The translations under genes were made by a program, and so were the position numbers. Under the pieces are notes generated by a model. That model saw only the letters and a list, made by a program, of their open reading frames with translations, ran no database searches and was not told where the DNA came from. 35,162 nt of DNA, taken from the NCBI GenBank assembly GCA_013151835.1, contig JAADHK010000049.1, positions 1-35,162 on the forward strand, given 5' to 3'. Shown piece after piece: positions 16,976-25,370 of this stretch. Position 1 is the first letter of the stretch. Each line of letters opens with the position of its first letter. The stretch comes from Deltaproteobacteria bacterium. GTDB lineage: Bacteria > Desulfobacterota > Desulfobacteria > Desulfobacterales > Desulfosalsimonadaceae.

Positions 16976-18578
16976 GACCAACGCATGGCCTGTCCTTATA
17001 GACCATGCCAAAAGGATGGGGCTTGCCGAAAACCACCTGCAAAACCTGATTGCCGCCCCGGGCCGTTTTGATGCGTTTTCCATGAAGGCCGGGCCTTTTT
17101 TGTATGATTTTTCAAGGCAGCGTGTGGACACGGCAGTTATGAATTCCCTGTATGACCTGGCCCGGGAACAGAAATTGCCATCCAGGTTTAAGGAGATGAT
17201 GTCGGGAAGCCGGGTCAATGTAACCGAAAAACGTTCCGCCCTTCATACAGCCTCACGAAATTTTTCAAACGAGCCCGTCCTGATTGACGGCCGGGATGTC
17301 ATGCCTGAAAACACTCACGTCCGTAAGCAAATAAAGGCGTTTTCACAAAAAATCCATTCCGGGGAATTACGCGGAAGCACCGGCAAAAGGTTTTCATCCG
17401 TGGTTGCCGTGGGCATCGGTGGCTCGTATCTCGGGCCCGAATTTGTCGCAACCGCCCTTAAGGGTGGCGCCGACAAGGGTATCCGGCTCCATTTTCTTTC
17501 CAACGTCGATATCGACTGCTTTGGCGCCATTGTCCCTTTGATTGATCTCGAAGCCACCCTGTGGATAATCATCTCCAAGAGCTACACTACGACCGAGACA
17601 ATGGCCAATGCCAATCAGGTTATAGCCTTTGTTTCAGGACTCGGGCTTTCACCTGAAAAACATATTGTTACGGTTACGAGCAAGGGAAGCCCGGGCGATG
17701 ATTCCGCTAACCCCGTTCTGGCAAGCTTTCACATGTTTGATTACATAGGCGGCCGTTACAGCGTTACATCGGCGGTTGGAGGTGTTCCTTTGAGCCTGTT
17801 TCTCGGCTATGACCGATTTGAGTCCTTTTTAAAAGGAGCCGCCGAGATGGATATTCACGCGGCAAGCGCGGCCCCGGAAAAGAATGCTCCTTTGACGGCG
17901 GCGCTCATTGGCATATGGAACAATAATTTTTTAGGCTACCCGGCCCAGGGCCTTATTCCTTATTCGTCCGCGCTCAGCAGGTTTCCGGCTCATGTGCAGC
18001 AGCTATACATGGAGAGCAACGGCAAGTCGGTTACGAGTGACGGCCAGCCGACCGGGGCGGATACAGGCATGATCATATTCGGCGAGCCGGGCACAAACGC
18101 ACAGCATTCATTCTTCCAGCTCGCCCACCAGGGCCGGCCCTTTCCAATTGATTTCATAGGGGTGATACACCCCCATTACCGGCAATATAAGAACAGGTCC
18201 AAGGGCGTTACCAACCACCAGGAACTATGGGCCAATTTTATAGCCCAGCCACAGGCCCTTGCCTGCGGCAGAGACAACGCCGATGAACCTGCGCGCAATT
18301 TTTCCGGTAACCGGCCCTCTTCAACAATAGTCATTGAAGACCTTTCCCCTGAAAATATCGGGCGGCTCCTCTCGTTTTACGAGGCAAGAACGGTGTTCGA
18401 AGCCTTTGTGTGGGATATCAACCCGTTTGATCAGTTCGGCGTCGAACTTGGAAAGACCATGGCAGGTGGAATACGCGCGGAGATTGCTGCGGCAAACGAA
18501 GATCCCGGCCATCTTTTCGATGACCGGGATCAGATTCAAAAAGCTTATCTCGAGATGCTGTTTTCAGGAAATTTGTAG
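16959..18578 (+). CDS. pgi: Glucose-6-phosphate isomerase
   Basis: The 539-residue cytoplasmic enzyme interconverts glucose 6-phosphate and fructose 6-phosphate. Key features are VAVGIGGSYLGPEFV near residue 150 (phosphosugar-binding), SKSYTTTETMAN near 205, GGRYSVTSAVGGVPLSL near 265, and the active-site region YMESNGKSV near 350. GEPGTNAQHSFFQLAHQG near 380 carries the catalytic His. VWDINPFDQFGVELGK near 490 carries the C-terminal signature. The start at 16959 has AAGGGAG about seven bases upstream; a 15-residue upstream extension was rejected. It overlaps the DHH gene by 17 bp (co-translated) and the convergent fabH by 34 bp at its 3' end. Confidence 0.96.
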   Translation: MKRIIETNAWPVLIDHAKRMGLAENHLQNLIAAPGRFDAFSMKAGPFLYDFSRQRVDTAVMNSLYDLAREQKLPSRFKEMMSGSRVNVTEKRSALHTASRNFSNEPVLIDGRDVMPENTHVRKQIKAFSQKIHSGELRGSTGKRFSSVVAVGIGGSYLGPEFVATALKGGADKGIRLHFLSNVDIDCFGAIVPLIDLEATLWIIISKSYTTTETMANANQVIAFVSGLGLSPEKHIVTVTSKGSPGDDSANPVLASFHMFDYIGGRYSVTSAVGGVPLSLFLGYDRFESFLKGAAEMDIHAASAAPEKNAPLTAALIGIWNNNFLGYPAQGLIPYSSALSRFPAHVQQLYMESNGKSVTSDGQPTGADTGMIIFGEPGTNAQHSFFQLAHQGRPFPIDFIGVIHPHYRQYKNRSKGVTNHQELWANFIAQPQALACGRDNADEPARNFSGNRPSSTIVIEDLSPENIGRLLSFYEARTVFEAFVWDINPFDQFGVELGKTMAGGIRAEIAAANEDPGHLFDDRDQIQKAYLEMLFSGNL

Positions 18579-19570
18579 ACAGTTGCAGCCCAGGTCAGGC
18601 CCGCGCCCAGGCCCGCGAAAAGGACTGTGCTGCCCGGCCCTATGATCTTTTTTTCAAGGGCCTCGTCCAGCGCGATGGGTATGGTTGCGGCGGTTGTGTT
18701 GCCGTACCACTGGATATTGTGGTACATCTTTTCTTCCGCAATTCCCAGGGTTTTTTGAAAAAACTGGTTTATGCGCATATTGGCCTGGTGGGGAATGACA
18801 AGGTCGATCTCCTCAAGGCTTACCCCTGCCTTGTCAAGGGCCTCATGGGAAACTTCCGGCAGGCGCTTTACCGCAAGCTTAAAGACATTCTTGCCGTCCA
18901 TTTTTGCAAAATGGCGCCCCTGTTCAAACATCTCCACAGTTAATCTGGGATTCACGCGGGAGGCCGGCGCCTCGGTCATCAATGCCTCGGCATATTTTCC
19001 AGCCGCATGCAGACATGATGAGAGTATACCTATGCTTTTTTCCGTGTCCACCCCTTCAAGACAGGCCGCACCCGCTCCGTCTCCGAATATAACAGTAACA
19101 TCCCTGCCACGGGTTGAAAGGTCTAGTCCGGTGCTGTGAACTTCGGCGCCTACAAGAAGAACACGATTGGCCATACCGCTTTTAATGTAGGCATCAGCCG
19201 TTGCCATGCCATAGAAAAAGCCGGTGCATTGCTGGCGGATATCAAGCGCAGGGGTTGTTTCAAGCCCAAGTTTATGCTGGAGCAGGCACCCAGAGCCGGG
19301 AAAAAAGATATCCGGGCTCAGGGTGGCAAAAATAATCAGGTCAATATCTTCTGGGGTCCATCCGGCCCTGTCCAACGCTATTTTAGATGCTTCCAGGGCG
19401 AGATCCGACGTTCCCACCCCGCCCTCTTCCGGCACCCAGTAGCGCTGTTTTATTCCGGTACGCTGCTCGATCCATTCATCAGAAGTATCCATCCACTGAG
19501 TCAGGTCTTCATTGGTTACCTTGCGGGGCGGAAGGTAACGTCCGGTACCTTTTATGATCGTCTTTTTCAT
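18545..19570 (-). CDS. fabH: 3-oxoacyl-ACP synthase III
   Basis: This 341-residue thiolase-fold enzyme condenses acetyl-CoA (or another acyl-CoA) with malonyl-ACP to start fatty-acid synthesis. The catalytic triad is intact: Cys115 in RQQCTGF, His261 in IPHQAN, and Asn291 in YGNTTAATI. TSDEWIEQRTGI (29-40), FGDGAGAA (162-169) and the C-terminal FAGLGAGLTWAA are typical. It is not in a fab/acp cluster; its 3' end overlaps convergent pgi by 34 bp. It could instead be a KAS III homologue specialised for branched or unusual primers, so the chain-length role is open. Confidence 0.93.
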   Translation of the reverse strand: MKKTIIKGTGRYLPPRKVTNEDLTQWMDTSDEWIEQRTGIKQRYWVPEEGGVGTSDLALEASKIALDRAGWTPEDIDLIIFATLSPDIFFPGSGCLLQHKLGLETTPALDIRQQCTGFFYGMATADAYIKSGMANRVLLVGAEVHSTGLDLSTRGRDVTVIFGDGAGAACLEGVDTEKSIGILSSCLHAAGKYAEALMTEAPASRVNPRLTVEMFEQGRHFAKMDGKNVFKLAVKRLPEVSHEALDKAGVSLEEIDLVIPHQANMRINQFFQKTLGIAEEKMYHNIQWYGNTTAATIPIALDEALEKKIIGPGSTVLFAGLGAGLTWAATVYKFPENSISR

Positions 19571-19677
19571 AAAATCTCCATGCCAGGCGGTTTTTGGATT
19601 AAGGGCGTTATGATAAACATGCCCCGTAGATACGGATAGACATTATCATAACCGATTCATTGAGGCAGGGTCAATAC

Positions 19678-20709
19678 CTATTGAGTTGCCTTTTTTTCAA
19701 CTGCCGGGGTTTTGGGGAGATTAATCTTAATGGTCGCATTTTTTTTGAGATTTTCAATATAGGGATCAATGGCCTTTTTTGCTTCATCCCTTTTGATTTG
19801 TTCTTCAAGAGCCGGCTTCGCCTCTTCAAAGGATGTTACAACCGCAGGTTTTTTTTCCTCAAGCTTTATAATGTGGTAGCCGAAACGTGTTGTAACAATA
19901 TCGCTGATTTCACCCGGCTTTAAGGCGAAAGCCGCCTTTTCAAAGGGTTCCACCATTTGGCCGTGGGAAAAAAAACCGAGATCGCCGCCGTTTTTAGCAC
20001 TAGGTCCCTCTGAATATGTTTTGGCAAGCTCGGCGAAATCCGCGCCTTTTTTAAGTTTTTTTACGATCTCATCAATCTTTTTTTTGGCTTCCGCTTTTTT
20101 CGCATCCCCCGCATCCGATGAGAGCTTGATCAGGATATGACGGGCATGAACTTGTTCGGGTTTGGTAAACTTATCCTTGTGGGATTCATAATATGCTTTT
20201 TCAATTTCAGGAGTAATTGAAATTTTTGACATTATATCCTTGTCTATCAATTCCTGAATCGCGAGATTTTCCCTTATCTGGTCTCTTAAGCTGTTTTCCG
20301 AATACCCAAGGATCTTCATTTTAGCGTGAAAATCGCTGTCCGAAGGAAATTTTTTCTTTATTTTATTTACCTCGGATTCAATCTGGTCCGGTTTGACCGA
20401 GATTCCCTGTTTCTGACTTTCCTGAAAAAGGACTTCCTGTTCAATCATGTTGGACAATAGCTTGGATTTGAGTGCGTCAATTTTTTCAGGAGGGACATTC
20501 ATGCCCATTTTCATGTACCGCTGGCGCATCATATTAACCTTCCGGTCCAGATTTTGTGCCGGAATTTTCGTTCCGTTGACCACTGCTACCGCTTCTTCGG
20601 CTGAACCGGTTTTCGCGGCATTATTGTCGACTTTATCGGCGGCAATGCCGACTTGCGCAAAGGTTGAAAGAAAAATTATGATAGCAATATAAACAATACT
20701 TTTCTTCAT
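19678..20709 (-). CDS. Exported SurA/PpiC-type peptidyl-prolyl isomerase
   Basis: A 343-residue periplasmic chaperone/parvulin. The N-terminus has a signal peptide (MKKSIVYIAIII..., probable cleavage after GIAA, about residue 24). A SurA_N-like helical chaperone region covers about 40-175. A single rotamase (PPIC) domain covers about 184-285, with VHARHILIK, FAELAKTYSEGPSAKNGGDLGFF and FGYHIIKL. It ends in a Lys-rich tail. It likely assists folding of outer-membrane or periplasmic proteins, which would include multihaem cytochromes. A longer reading frame extends back into tRNA-Pro; it is rejected because this ATG has AAGGA upstream and a signal sequence directly after it. Confidence 0.93.
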   Translation of the reverse strand: MKKSIVYIAIIIFLSTFAQVGIAADKVDNNAAKTGSAEEAVAVVNGTKIPAQNLDRKVNMMRQRYMKMGMNVPPEKIDALKSKLLSNMIEQEVLFQESQKQGISVKPDQIESEVNKIKKKFPSDSDFHAKMKILGYSENSLRDQIRENLAIQELIDKDIMSKISITPEIEKAYYESHKDKFTKPEQVHARHILIKLSSDAGDAKKAEAKKKIDEIVKKLKKGADFAELAKTYSEGPSAKNGGDLGFFSHGQMVEPFEKAAFALKPGEISDIVTTRFGYHIIKLEEKKPAVVTSFEEAKPALEEQIKRDEAKKAIDPYIENLKKNATIKINLPKTPAVEKKATQ

Positions 20710-20794
20710 GGGAAAATATCCTTTAGGGATTGATCGCAAAGCGAGGCACATCTTAACGCGATAGTACTGCTCGTTTGAATACCGAATTGATAAT

Positions 20795-20871
20795 TGGTCG
20801 GGACGGCTGGATTTGAACCAGCGACCCCAGCGTCCCGAACGCTGTGCTCTACCAGACTGAGCCACGTCCCG
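20795..20871 (-). tRNA. tRNA-Pro(CGG)
   Basis: 77 nt with encoded CCA. The acceptor CGGGACG pairs with CGTCCCG. The anticodon arm is CAGCG-TTCGGGA-CGCTG, giving anticodon CGG (proline, codon CCG). The T-arm is CTGGT-TCAAATC-CAGC-like. It lies between purA and the parvulin gene, same strand. Confidence 0.95.
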
Positions 20872-20885
20872 ACTGTTTGATCGAT

Positions 20886-20914
20886 TATTTAGGGCACCTT
20901 TTTCGGTTTGTCAA
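20886..20914 (-). promoter_or_regulatory. Promoter for tRNA-Pro
   Basis: On the minus strand a perfect TTGACA (20914-20909) is followed after 17 bp by TAAATA (20891-20886), with AATAAT two bases on. Transcription would start about 7-10 bases before the mature tRNA. It lies just inside the purA-tRNA gap. Confidence 0.6.
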
Positions 20915-20930
20915 TTAAAATTATAATGAC

Positions 20931-22689
<1,759 letters not shown>

Positions 22690-22739
22690 AATTACCCAGT
22701 TATATAAAGATTCTCTCTTTCACAATATGACGCATGGAT

Positions 22740-22781
22740 GTCAACTTAAAAGTTGACAACTATAAAGGGATGACATAAGAA
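22740..22781 (+). promoter_or_regulatory. Promoter and inverted repeat upstream of tRNA-Arg
   Basis: A perfect TTGACA (22753-22758), a 17-bp spacer and TAAGAA (22776-22781) would start about 10 bases before the tRNA. An inverted repeat GTCAACTT-AA-AAGTTGAC (22740-22757) overlaps the -35 box and could be an operator. Confidence 0.5.
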
Positions 22782-22799
22782 AATGCAAATTCATGTCAT

Positions 22800-22876
22800 G
22801 CGCCCGTAGCTCAGCTGGATAGAGTACCGGACTACGAATCCGTAGGTCGCCCGTTCGAATCGGGCCGGGCGCGCCA
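22800..22876 (+). tRNA. tRNA-Arg(ACG)
   Basis: 77 nt with encoded CCA. The acceptor GCGCCCG pairs with CGGGCGC. The anticodon loop CTACGAA gives ACG (A34 is the TadA target). The T-arm is GCCCG-TTCGAAT-CGGGC. The anticodon stem CCGGA/TCCGT has a C-T mismatch at its outermost pair. That mismatch falls at the exact edge of the downstream direct repeat. The discriminator is G73. Confidence 0.93.
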
Positions 22877-23030
22877 CCAACTCAAGGGATTATGACTTAG
22901 GCCATAATCCCTTTTTAGTTCACTGCCCCATTACGGCCCCCGGTTTTTTGAAGCGTAATTTTTCTATCACAAAAAGGTGCGGGACATACAGGCAAAAAAA
23001 CCAGGTAAACTATTTTGTGTCTGCCCGGCC
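22842..23030. repeat. 188-bp direct repeat flanking the tRNA-Arg insertion, left copy
   Basis: It runs from the 3' edge of the anticodon stem through the tRNA end, its terminator and about 110 bp beyond. It recurs imperfectly at 24397-24584. The first 35 bases have a single difference; identity falls beyond the terminator. It has the form of attachment-site duplication at a tRNA 3' end, but is longer than usual core sites. Confidence 0.85.
22884..22916 (+). terminator. Intrinsic terminator of tRNA-Arg
   Basis: The 13-bp stem (AAGGGATTATGAC with GCCATAATCCCTT) has one A-C mismatch, the loop TTAG and a following T-run. It lies eight bases after the tRNA. Confidence 0.9.
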
Positions 23031-23040
23031 TTTTTTTATT

Positions 23041-23455
23041 TTCAAAACAGATAAATTTGTTCCGTTTACTTAGATCGGACCGGGAAGATTTCATGGGTCG
23101 TCCGGACCGTCTGGTCCCCGAGACGGAAATCCAATGCTATGCTTGGGTGTGGCCGACGGACCATGCGCATTTTCTCTTATTCCAATTCACATTCAAGCGG
23201 CATCTTTGTTGGCCGCGTCTCTGTTCCTCAACTTACTGCCGGTAAGCCTGCGTCGCCTCCTCCTTGCCGTCTCGATGTCATCTTGAATGCAAAATGGAAT
23301 TACGTTCCGGCGTATGCGACATTTCCACCTTTATAAGACGATTGCTTACGGGTTGTGCGGTCGGCTTTAATCGTCGTCACAAATGTCATGGCCGGATATT
23401 TCAGAATCGGTATAAATCCGTTATCTGGCAGGAAGATGTTTATCTGGAGTTCTGT
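23041..23455 (+). pseudogene. Decayed REP-associated tyrosine transposase (RAYT, Y1 family)
   Basis: Two blocks in one frame are recognisable. The first is DREDFMGRPDRLVPETEIQC then YAWVWPTDHAHFLL (about 23077-23185), matching the RAYT core YAWVxMPNHxHxLL with the HxH of HUH nucleases kept. The second is IRRLLTGCAVGFNRRHKCHG then IFQNRYKSVIWQEDVYLE (about 23327-23450). Between them an unexpected stretch of about 140 bp with an in-frame TAA at 23243 splits the domain. The start is missing and the C-terminus (normally ...RYIHLNP) is cut where the PIN gene begins. Intact members process REP palindromes. This copy cannot make a working enzyme. Confidence 0.8.
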
Positions 23456-23968
23456 TTAAGGCTGTCCCATTTGCCGGGGAGGTCGTTCTCCGGCATCCTT
23501 GAGGACCGCGTCGATCAACTCCTTACGGATATAAATGCCGTTTTCGACAAGAGCATCAATATGCGGCCTGATTGCTTCAATCAATCCCCGCCGTTTGGCT
23601 CGCAGCAGCAATCCGATGGTGCCGATCTGTTTTATGTTCAGCCGTTGTGCAATCTTTCTGGCACGCGCATCATCCAGCAGGATCGTGCAAGCGTCCATGG
23701 TTTGTGATAGGGCGATGGCTTCGGCTTCTCCGGCGTCCACAAGAATGTTCAGGGGTTTGACCAATTGGGGATCCGGTGCCTGGAGGGTTAGCCACGTTAC
23801 CTGACTTACTTCATATGCGCCAGGATGGCCATGTCCTCTCACGGTGACTTCTTTCCACACTTCCGGCGGCACAAAAATCCTGGCAAACAAACGAGGCAAC
23901 AGCTCAAGCTGATTGATCCGTGCCAGGCAGATCAGCGGGCCGCTGTCGGCGATGGCGGCGTCACGCAT
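23456..23968 (-). CDS. PIN-like (DUF3368) putative toxin nuclease
   Basis: The 170-residue protein has PIN-fold acidic residues. Asp8 lies in IADSGPLICLARI, Glu81/Glu83 in DAGEAEAIAL, and Asp99/Asp100 in LLDDARARKIA. The pattern AGEAEAI...LLDDxxAR, followed by GTIGLLLRAKRRGLI, is the DUF3368 signature. Such proteins are predicted RNases paired with small DNA-binding antitoxins. An ATG ten codons upstream exists, but the start at 23968 matches the family and overlaps the antitoxin stop by 8 bp. The toxin-antitoxin role is inferred from the pair; it is not shown. It lies inside the tRNA-Arg insertion. Confidence 0.85.
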   Translation of the reverse strand: MRDAAIADSGPLICLARINQLELLPRLFARIFVPPEVWKEVTVRGHGHPGAYEVSQVTWLTLQAPDPQLVKPLNILVDAGEAEAIALSQTMDACTILLDDARARKIAQRLNIKQIGTIGLLLRAKRRGLIEAIRPHIDALVENGIYIRKELIDAVLKDAGERPPRQMGQP

Positions 23969-24212
23969 TTTGCAACTCGTCTGCGATCTGGTCGCCATCG
24001 AGGTTTATCACCGGTATGCCCATGCGACCCAACTCGTTCATGAAATTCAATTTGGGCATCCCGCACAATTGCGCGGCCTTGCCTATGGAAAGCCGGCGCA
24101 ACTCGAACAATTTGACGGCCAGCAAAAACCGCAGTTCCTGTTCAAGCGCCTCTTTTGATTTGCCGGTTGCGACCAAAAGATCGTCGCTGTAAGGTATGGA
24201 AAGTACCTGCAT
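23961..24212 (-). CDS. UPF0175-family small protein, likely antitoxin
   Basis: The 83-residue protein has the UPF0175 pattern. SKEALEQELRFLLAVKLFE comes first, then RRLSIGKAAQLCGMPKLNF, a helix-turn-helix-like segment, and the tail MGIPVINLDGDQIADEL. Members precede DUF3368 PIN proteins, as here, and probably repress the pair and neutralise the nuclease. A weak minus-strand promoter (TTGAAT-17-TATATC, 24390-24362) lies about 150 bp upstream. Confidence 0.88.
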   Translation of the reverse strand: MQVLSIPYSDDLLVATGKSKEALEQELRFLLAVKLFELRRLSIGKAAQLCGMPKLNFMNELGRMGIPVINLDGDQIADELQNA

Positions 24213-24360
24213 AATTCATCTTCCCTTTATCGACTCATTTATTACACTTTCGATCTGCCGCCTTTTGATGCATGCATCTATAAACGATGTGACCACATGT
24301 TTATCGTTTTCATCCATTTTTTCAATGGCTTCGCATTTACTCTATTTTTAGTGATTACTT

Positions 24361-24369
24361 TGATATAAT
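24361..24369 (+). promoter_or_regulatory. Perfect extended -10 facing the tRNA 3' fragment
   Basis: TGATATAAT matches the extended -10 consensus TGnTATAAT on the plus strand. There is no good -35 box, which extended -10 promoters do not need. A start near 24376 would transcribe the orphan tRNA-Arg 3' half and end at the terminator at 24471, about 96 nt. The same DNA on the other strand may serve the UPF0175 gene. Confidence 0.4.
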
Positions 24370-24438
24370 GCAAGAATTCTTTTTATTCAAGTAATTGTAG
24401 GACGCCCGTTCGAATCGGGCCGGGCGCGCCACCAAATC

Positions 24439-24471
24439 AAGGGATTATGGCTTAGGCCATAATCCCTTTTT
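24439..24471 (+). terminator. Intrinsic terminator, right copy
   Basis: AAGGGATTATGGC, TTAG, GCCATAATCCCTT form a perfect 13-bp stem followed by T. Unlike the left copy there is no mismatch, so the structure has been preserved or is the original. Confidence 0.85.
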
Positions 24472-24548
24472 AGTTTACGGCCCCATTACAGCTCCCGGTT
24501 TTTTGAGGCGTGATTTTTATATCATAAAAAAGTACAGGACATGTAAAT

Positions 24549-24583
24549 AAAAAAGCCGGGTCAACATTTTTTGTCAACCCGGC
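24549..24583 (-). terminator. Intrinsic terminator for the Hmc operon
   Basis: Read leftward, GCCGGGT and ACCCGGC form a 7-bp GC-rich stem followed by six T. It lies about 250 bp beyond the rrf1-like gene, with palindrome A3 between. The equivalent sequence in the left repeat copy is degraded. Confidence 0.6.
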
Positions 24584-24662
24584 CCGGGATGGAAACAATT
24601 TTTGCTTTTCAACTGCCTTTCTATCTGAAATACCCGTTTGAAAAAAGTCAGCTTTTAACCAA

Positions 24663-24820
24663 GGGCTCGTGCAGGAAAAAGTTCACAGATTTTTGGTGTT
24701 GAGGCGCCCGGCCGGCAAGGCGCGAAAGTGCAGGAATATCGGGAATATTCCGAGCTTTCGCAACACAGCCAAGCGGTATGCATCGGCACTTAAAATGTGA
24801 AGTTATTTTTGCGTGGGCCC
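24663..24820. repeat. Long dispersed palindrome, family A (copy A3)
   Basis: A 158-bp imperfect palindrome with outer arms GGGCTCGTGC / GCGTGGGCCC. GAAAAAGTTCACA pairs near TGTGAAGTTATTTTT; the inner arms are GCGAAAG / CTTTCGC. The centre reads GGAATATCGGGAATATTCCGAGC-like, sharing TATTCCGAGC with copies A2 and A4. It lies directly downstream of the rrf1-like gene. Confidence 0.8.
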
Positions 24821-24834
24821 TAACCACCCGGCCA

Positions 24835-25347
24835 TCATTTTTTATTCAACATGTCGCGAATCCTGGCCAGTGTATCCGCATCGCAATTGTTGATCATGGA
24901 TTTCAATTCATTTTTTTCAGGCGAAATTTCAGGCTCTTCCGGTTCCACTTCCAGTATCCCGCAGATGGCTTTAACGATACTGGCTGGTGTAATTGGTTTT
25001 TCCAAAATACATTTGGCCTGATGTCTGGCAGTAAACGCTTTAAATTCTTTAATATCGTCGGAACCAAACTCGTCACGCGCATGTGCGGTGATAACAATTA
25101 CGGGAATATCAGCCCATTCTTTGTTTTTTCGCAGTTTACGCATGAGTTTGATACCCGATTCCCTCGGCATTACCATATCCAGGGTCATTAAATCCGGCAT
25201 GTCTGATTTTACTTTTTCCAAAGCTTGAATGCCGTCGCTGGCAGTGTCAACCTGAAATCCTGCATCTTTTATACAGGTCGCAAGGAACTGTCGCACATCG
25301 GGTTCGTCGTCAATGACCAAAACTTTTTTTTCAGAAGCAGAAGCCAT
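24835..25347 (-). CDS. Orphan response regulator, rrf1-like
   Basis: The 170-residue protein has one receiver domain (about residues 7-130). The acidic pair is Asp13/Asp14, the phospho-acceptor Asp57 (TLDMVMP), and Thr87 and Lys117 complete the site. A 40-residue Glu-rich tail has no DNA-binding domain. It is the last gene of the Hmc operon, 23 bp after hmcF, with AAGGAG before the ATG. In Desulfovibrio vulgaris the hmc operon ends with rrf1 (a response regulator) and rrf2; position and type match rrf1, but no Rrf2 regulator is present here. No histidine kinase is nearby. It is similar in motif to the second regulator at 34619. Confidence 0.88.
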   Translation of the reverse strand: MASASEKKVLVIDDEPDVRQFLATCIKDAGFQVDTASDGIQALEKVKSDMPDLMTLDMVMPRESGIKLMRKLRKNKEWADIPVIVITAHARDEFGSDDIKEFKAFTARHQAKCILEKPITPASIVKAICGILEVEPEEPEISPEKNELKSMINNCDADTLARIRDMLNKK

Positions 25348-25370
25348 CTGTTTCTCCTTGTTTGTAGGGA

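Larger units (their letters stand above)
24397..24584. repeat. 188-bp direct repeat, right copy, with tRNA-Arg 3' fragment
   Basis: Positions 24397-24431 repeat the last part of tRNA-Arg (variable loop, T-arm, acceptor strand and GCCA) with one change, T to A. The terminator and downstream sequence follow. No 5' half of a tRNA precedes it, so this is a fragment, not a gene. Region 24213-24834 holds no protein gene. Confidence 0.85.

Noticed and set aside
20710-20865. N-terminal extension of the parvulin gene by 52 codons
   Set aside because: It is read through the tRNA-Pro gene; the signal peptide and AAGGA place the true start at 20709.
23264-23707. 147-codon plus-strand frame as a gene
   Set aside because: Its first part is the RAYT remnant and its second part is antisense to the PIN gene; it is a chimera of two sequences.
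24397-24431. Second tRNA-Arg gene
   Set aside because: Only the 3' half is present; there is no acceptor 5' strand, D-arm or anticodon.
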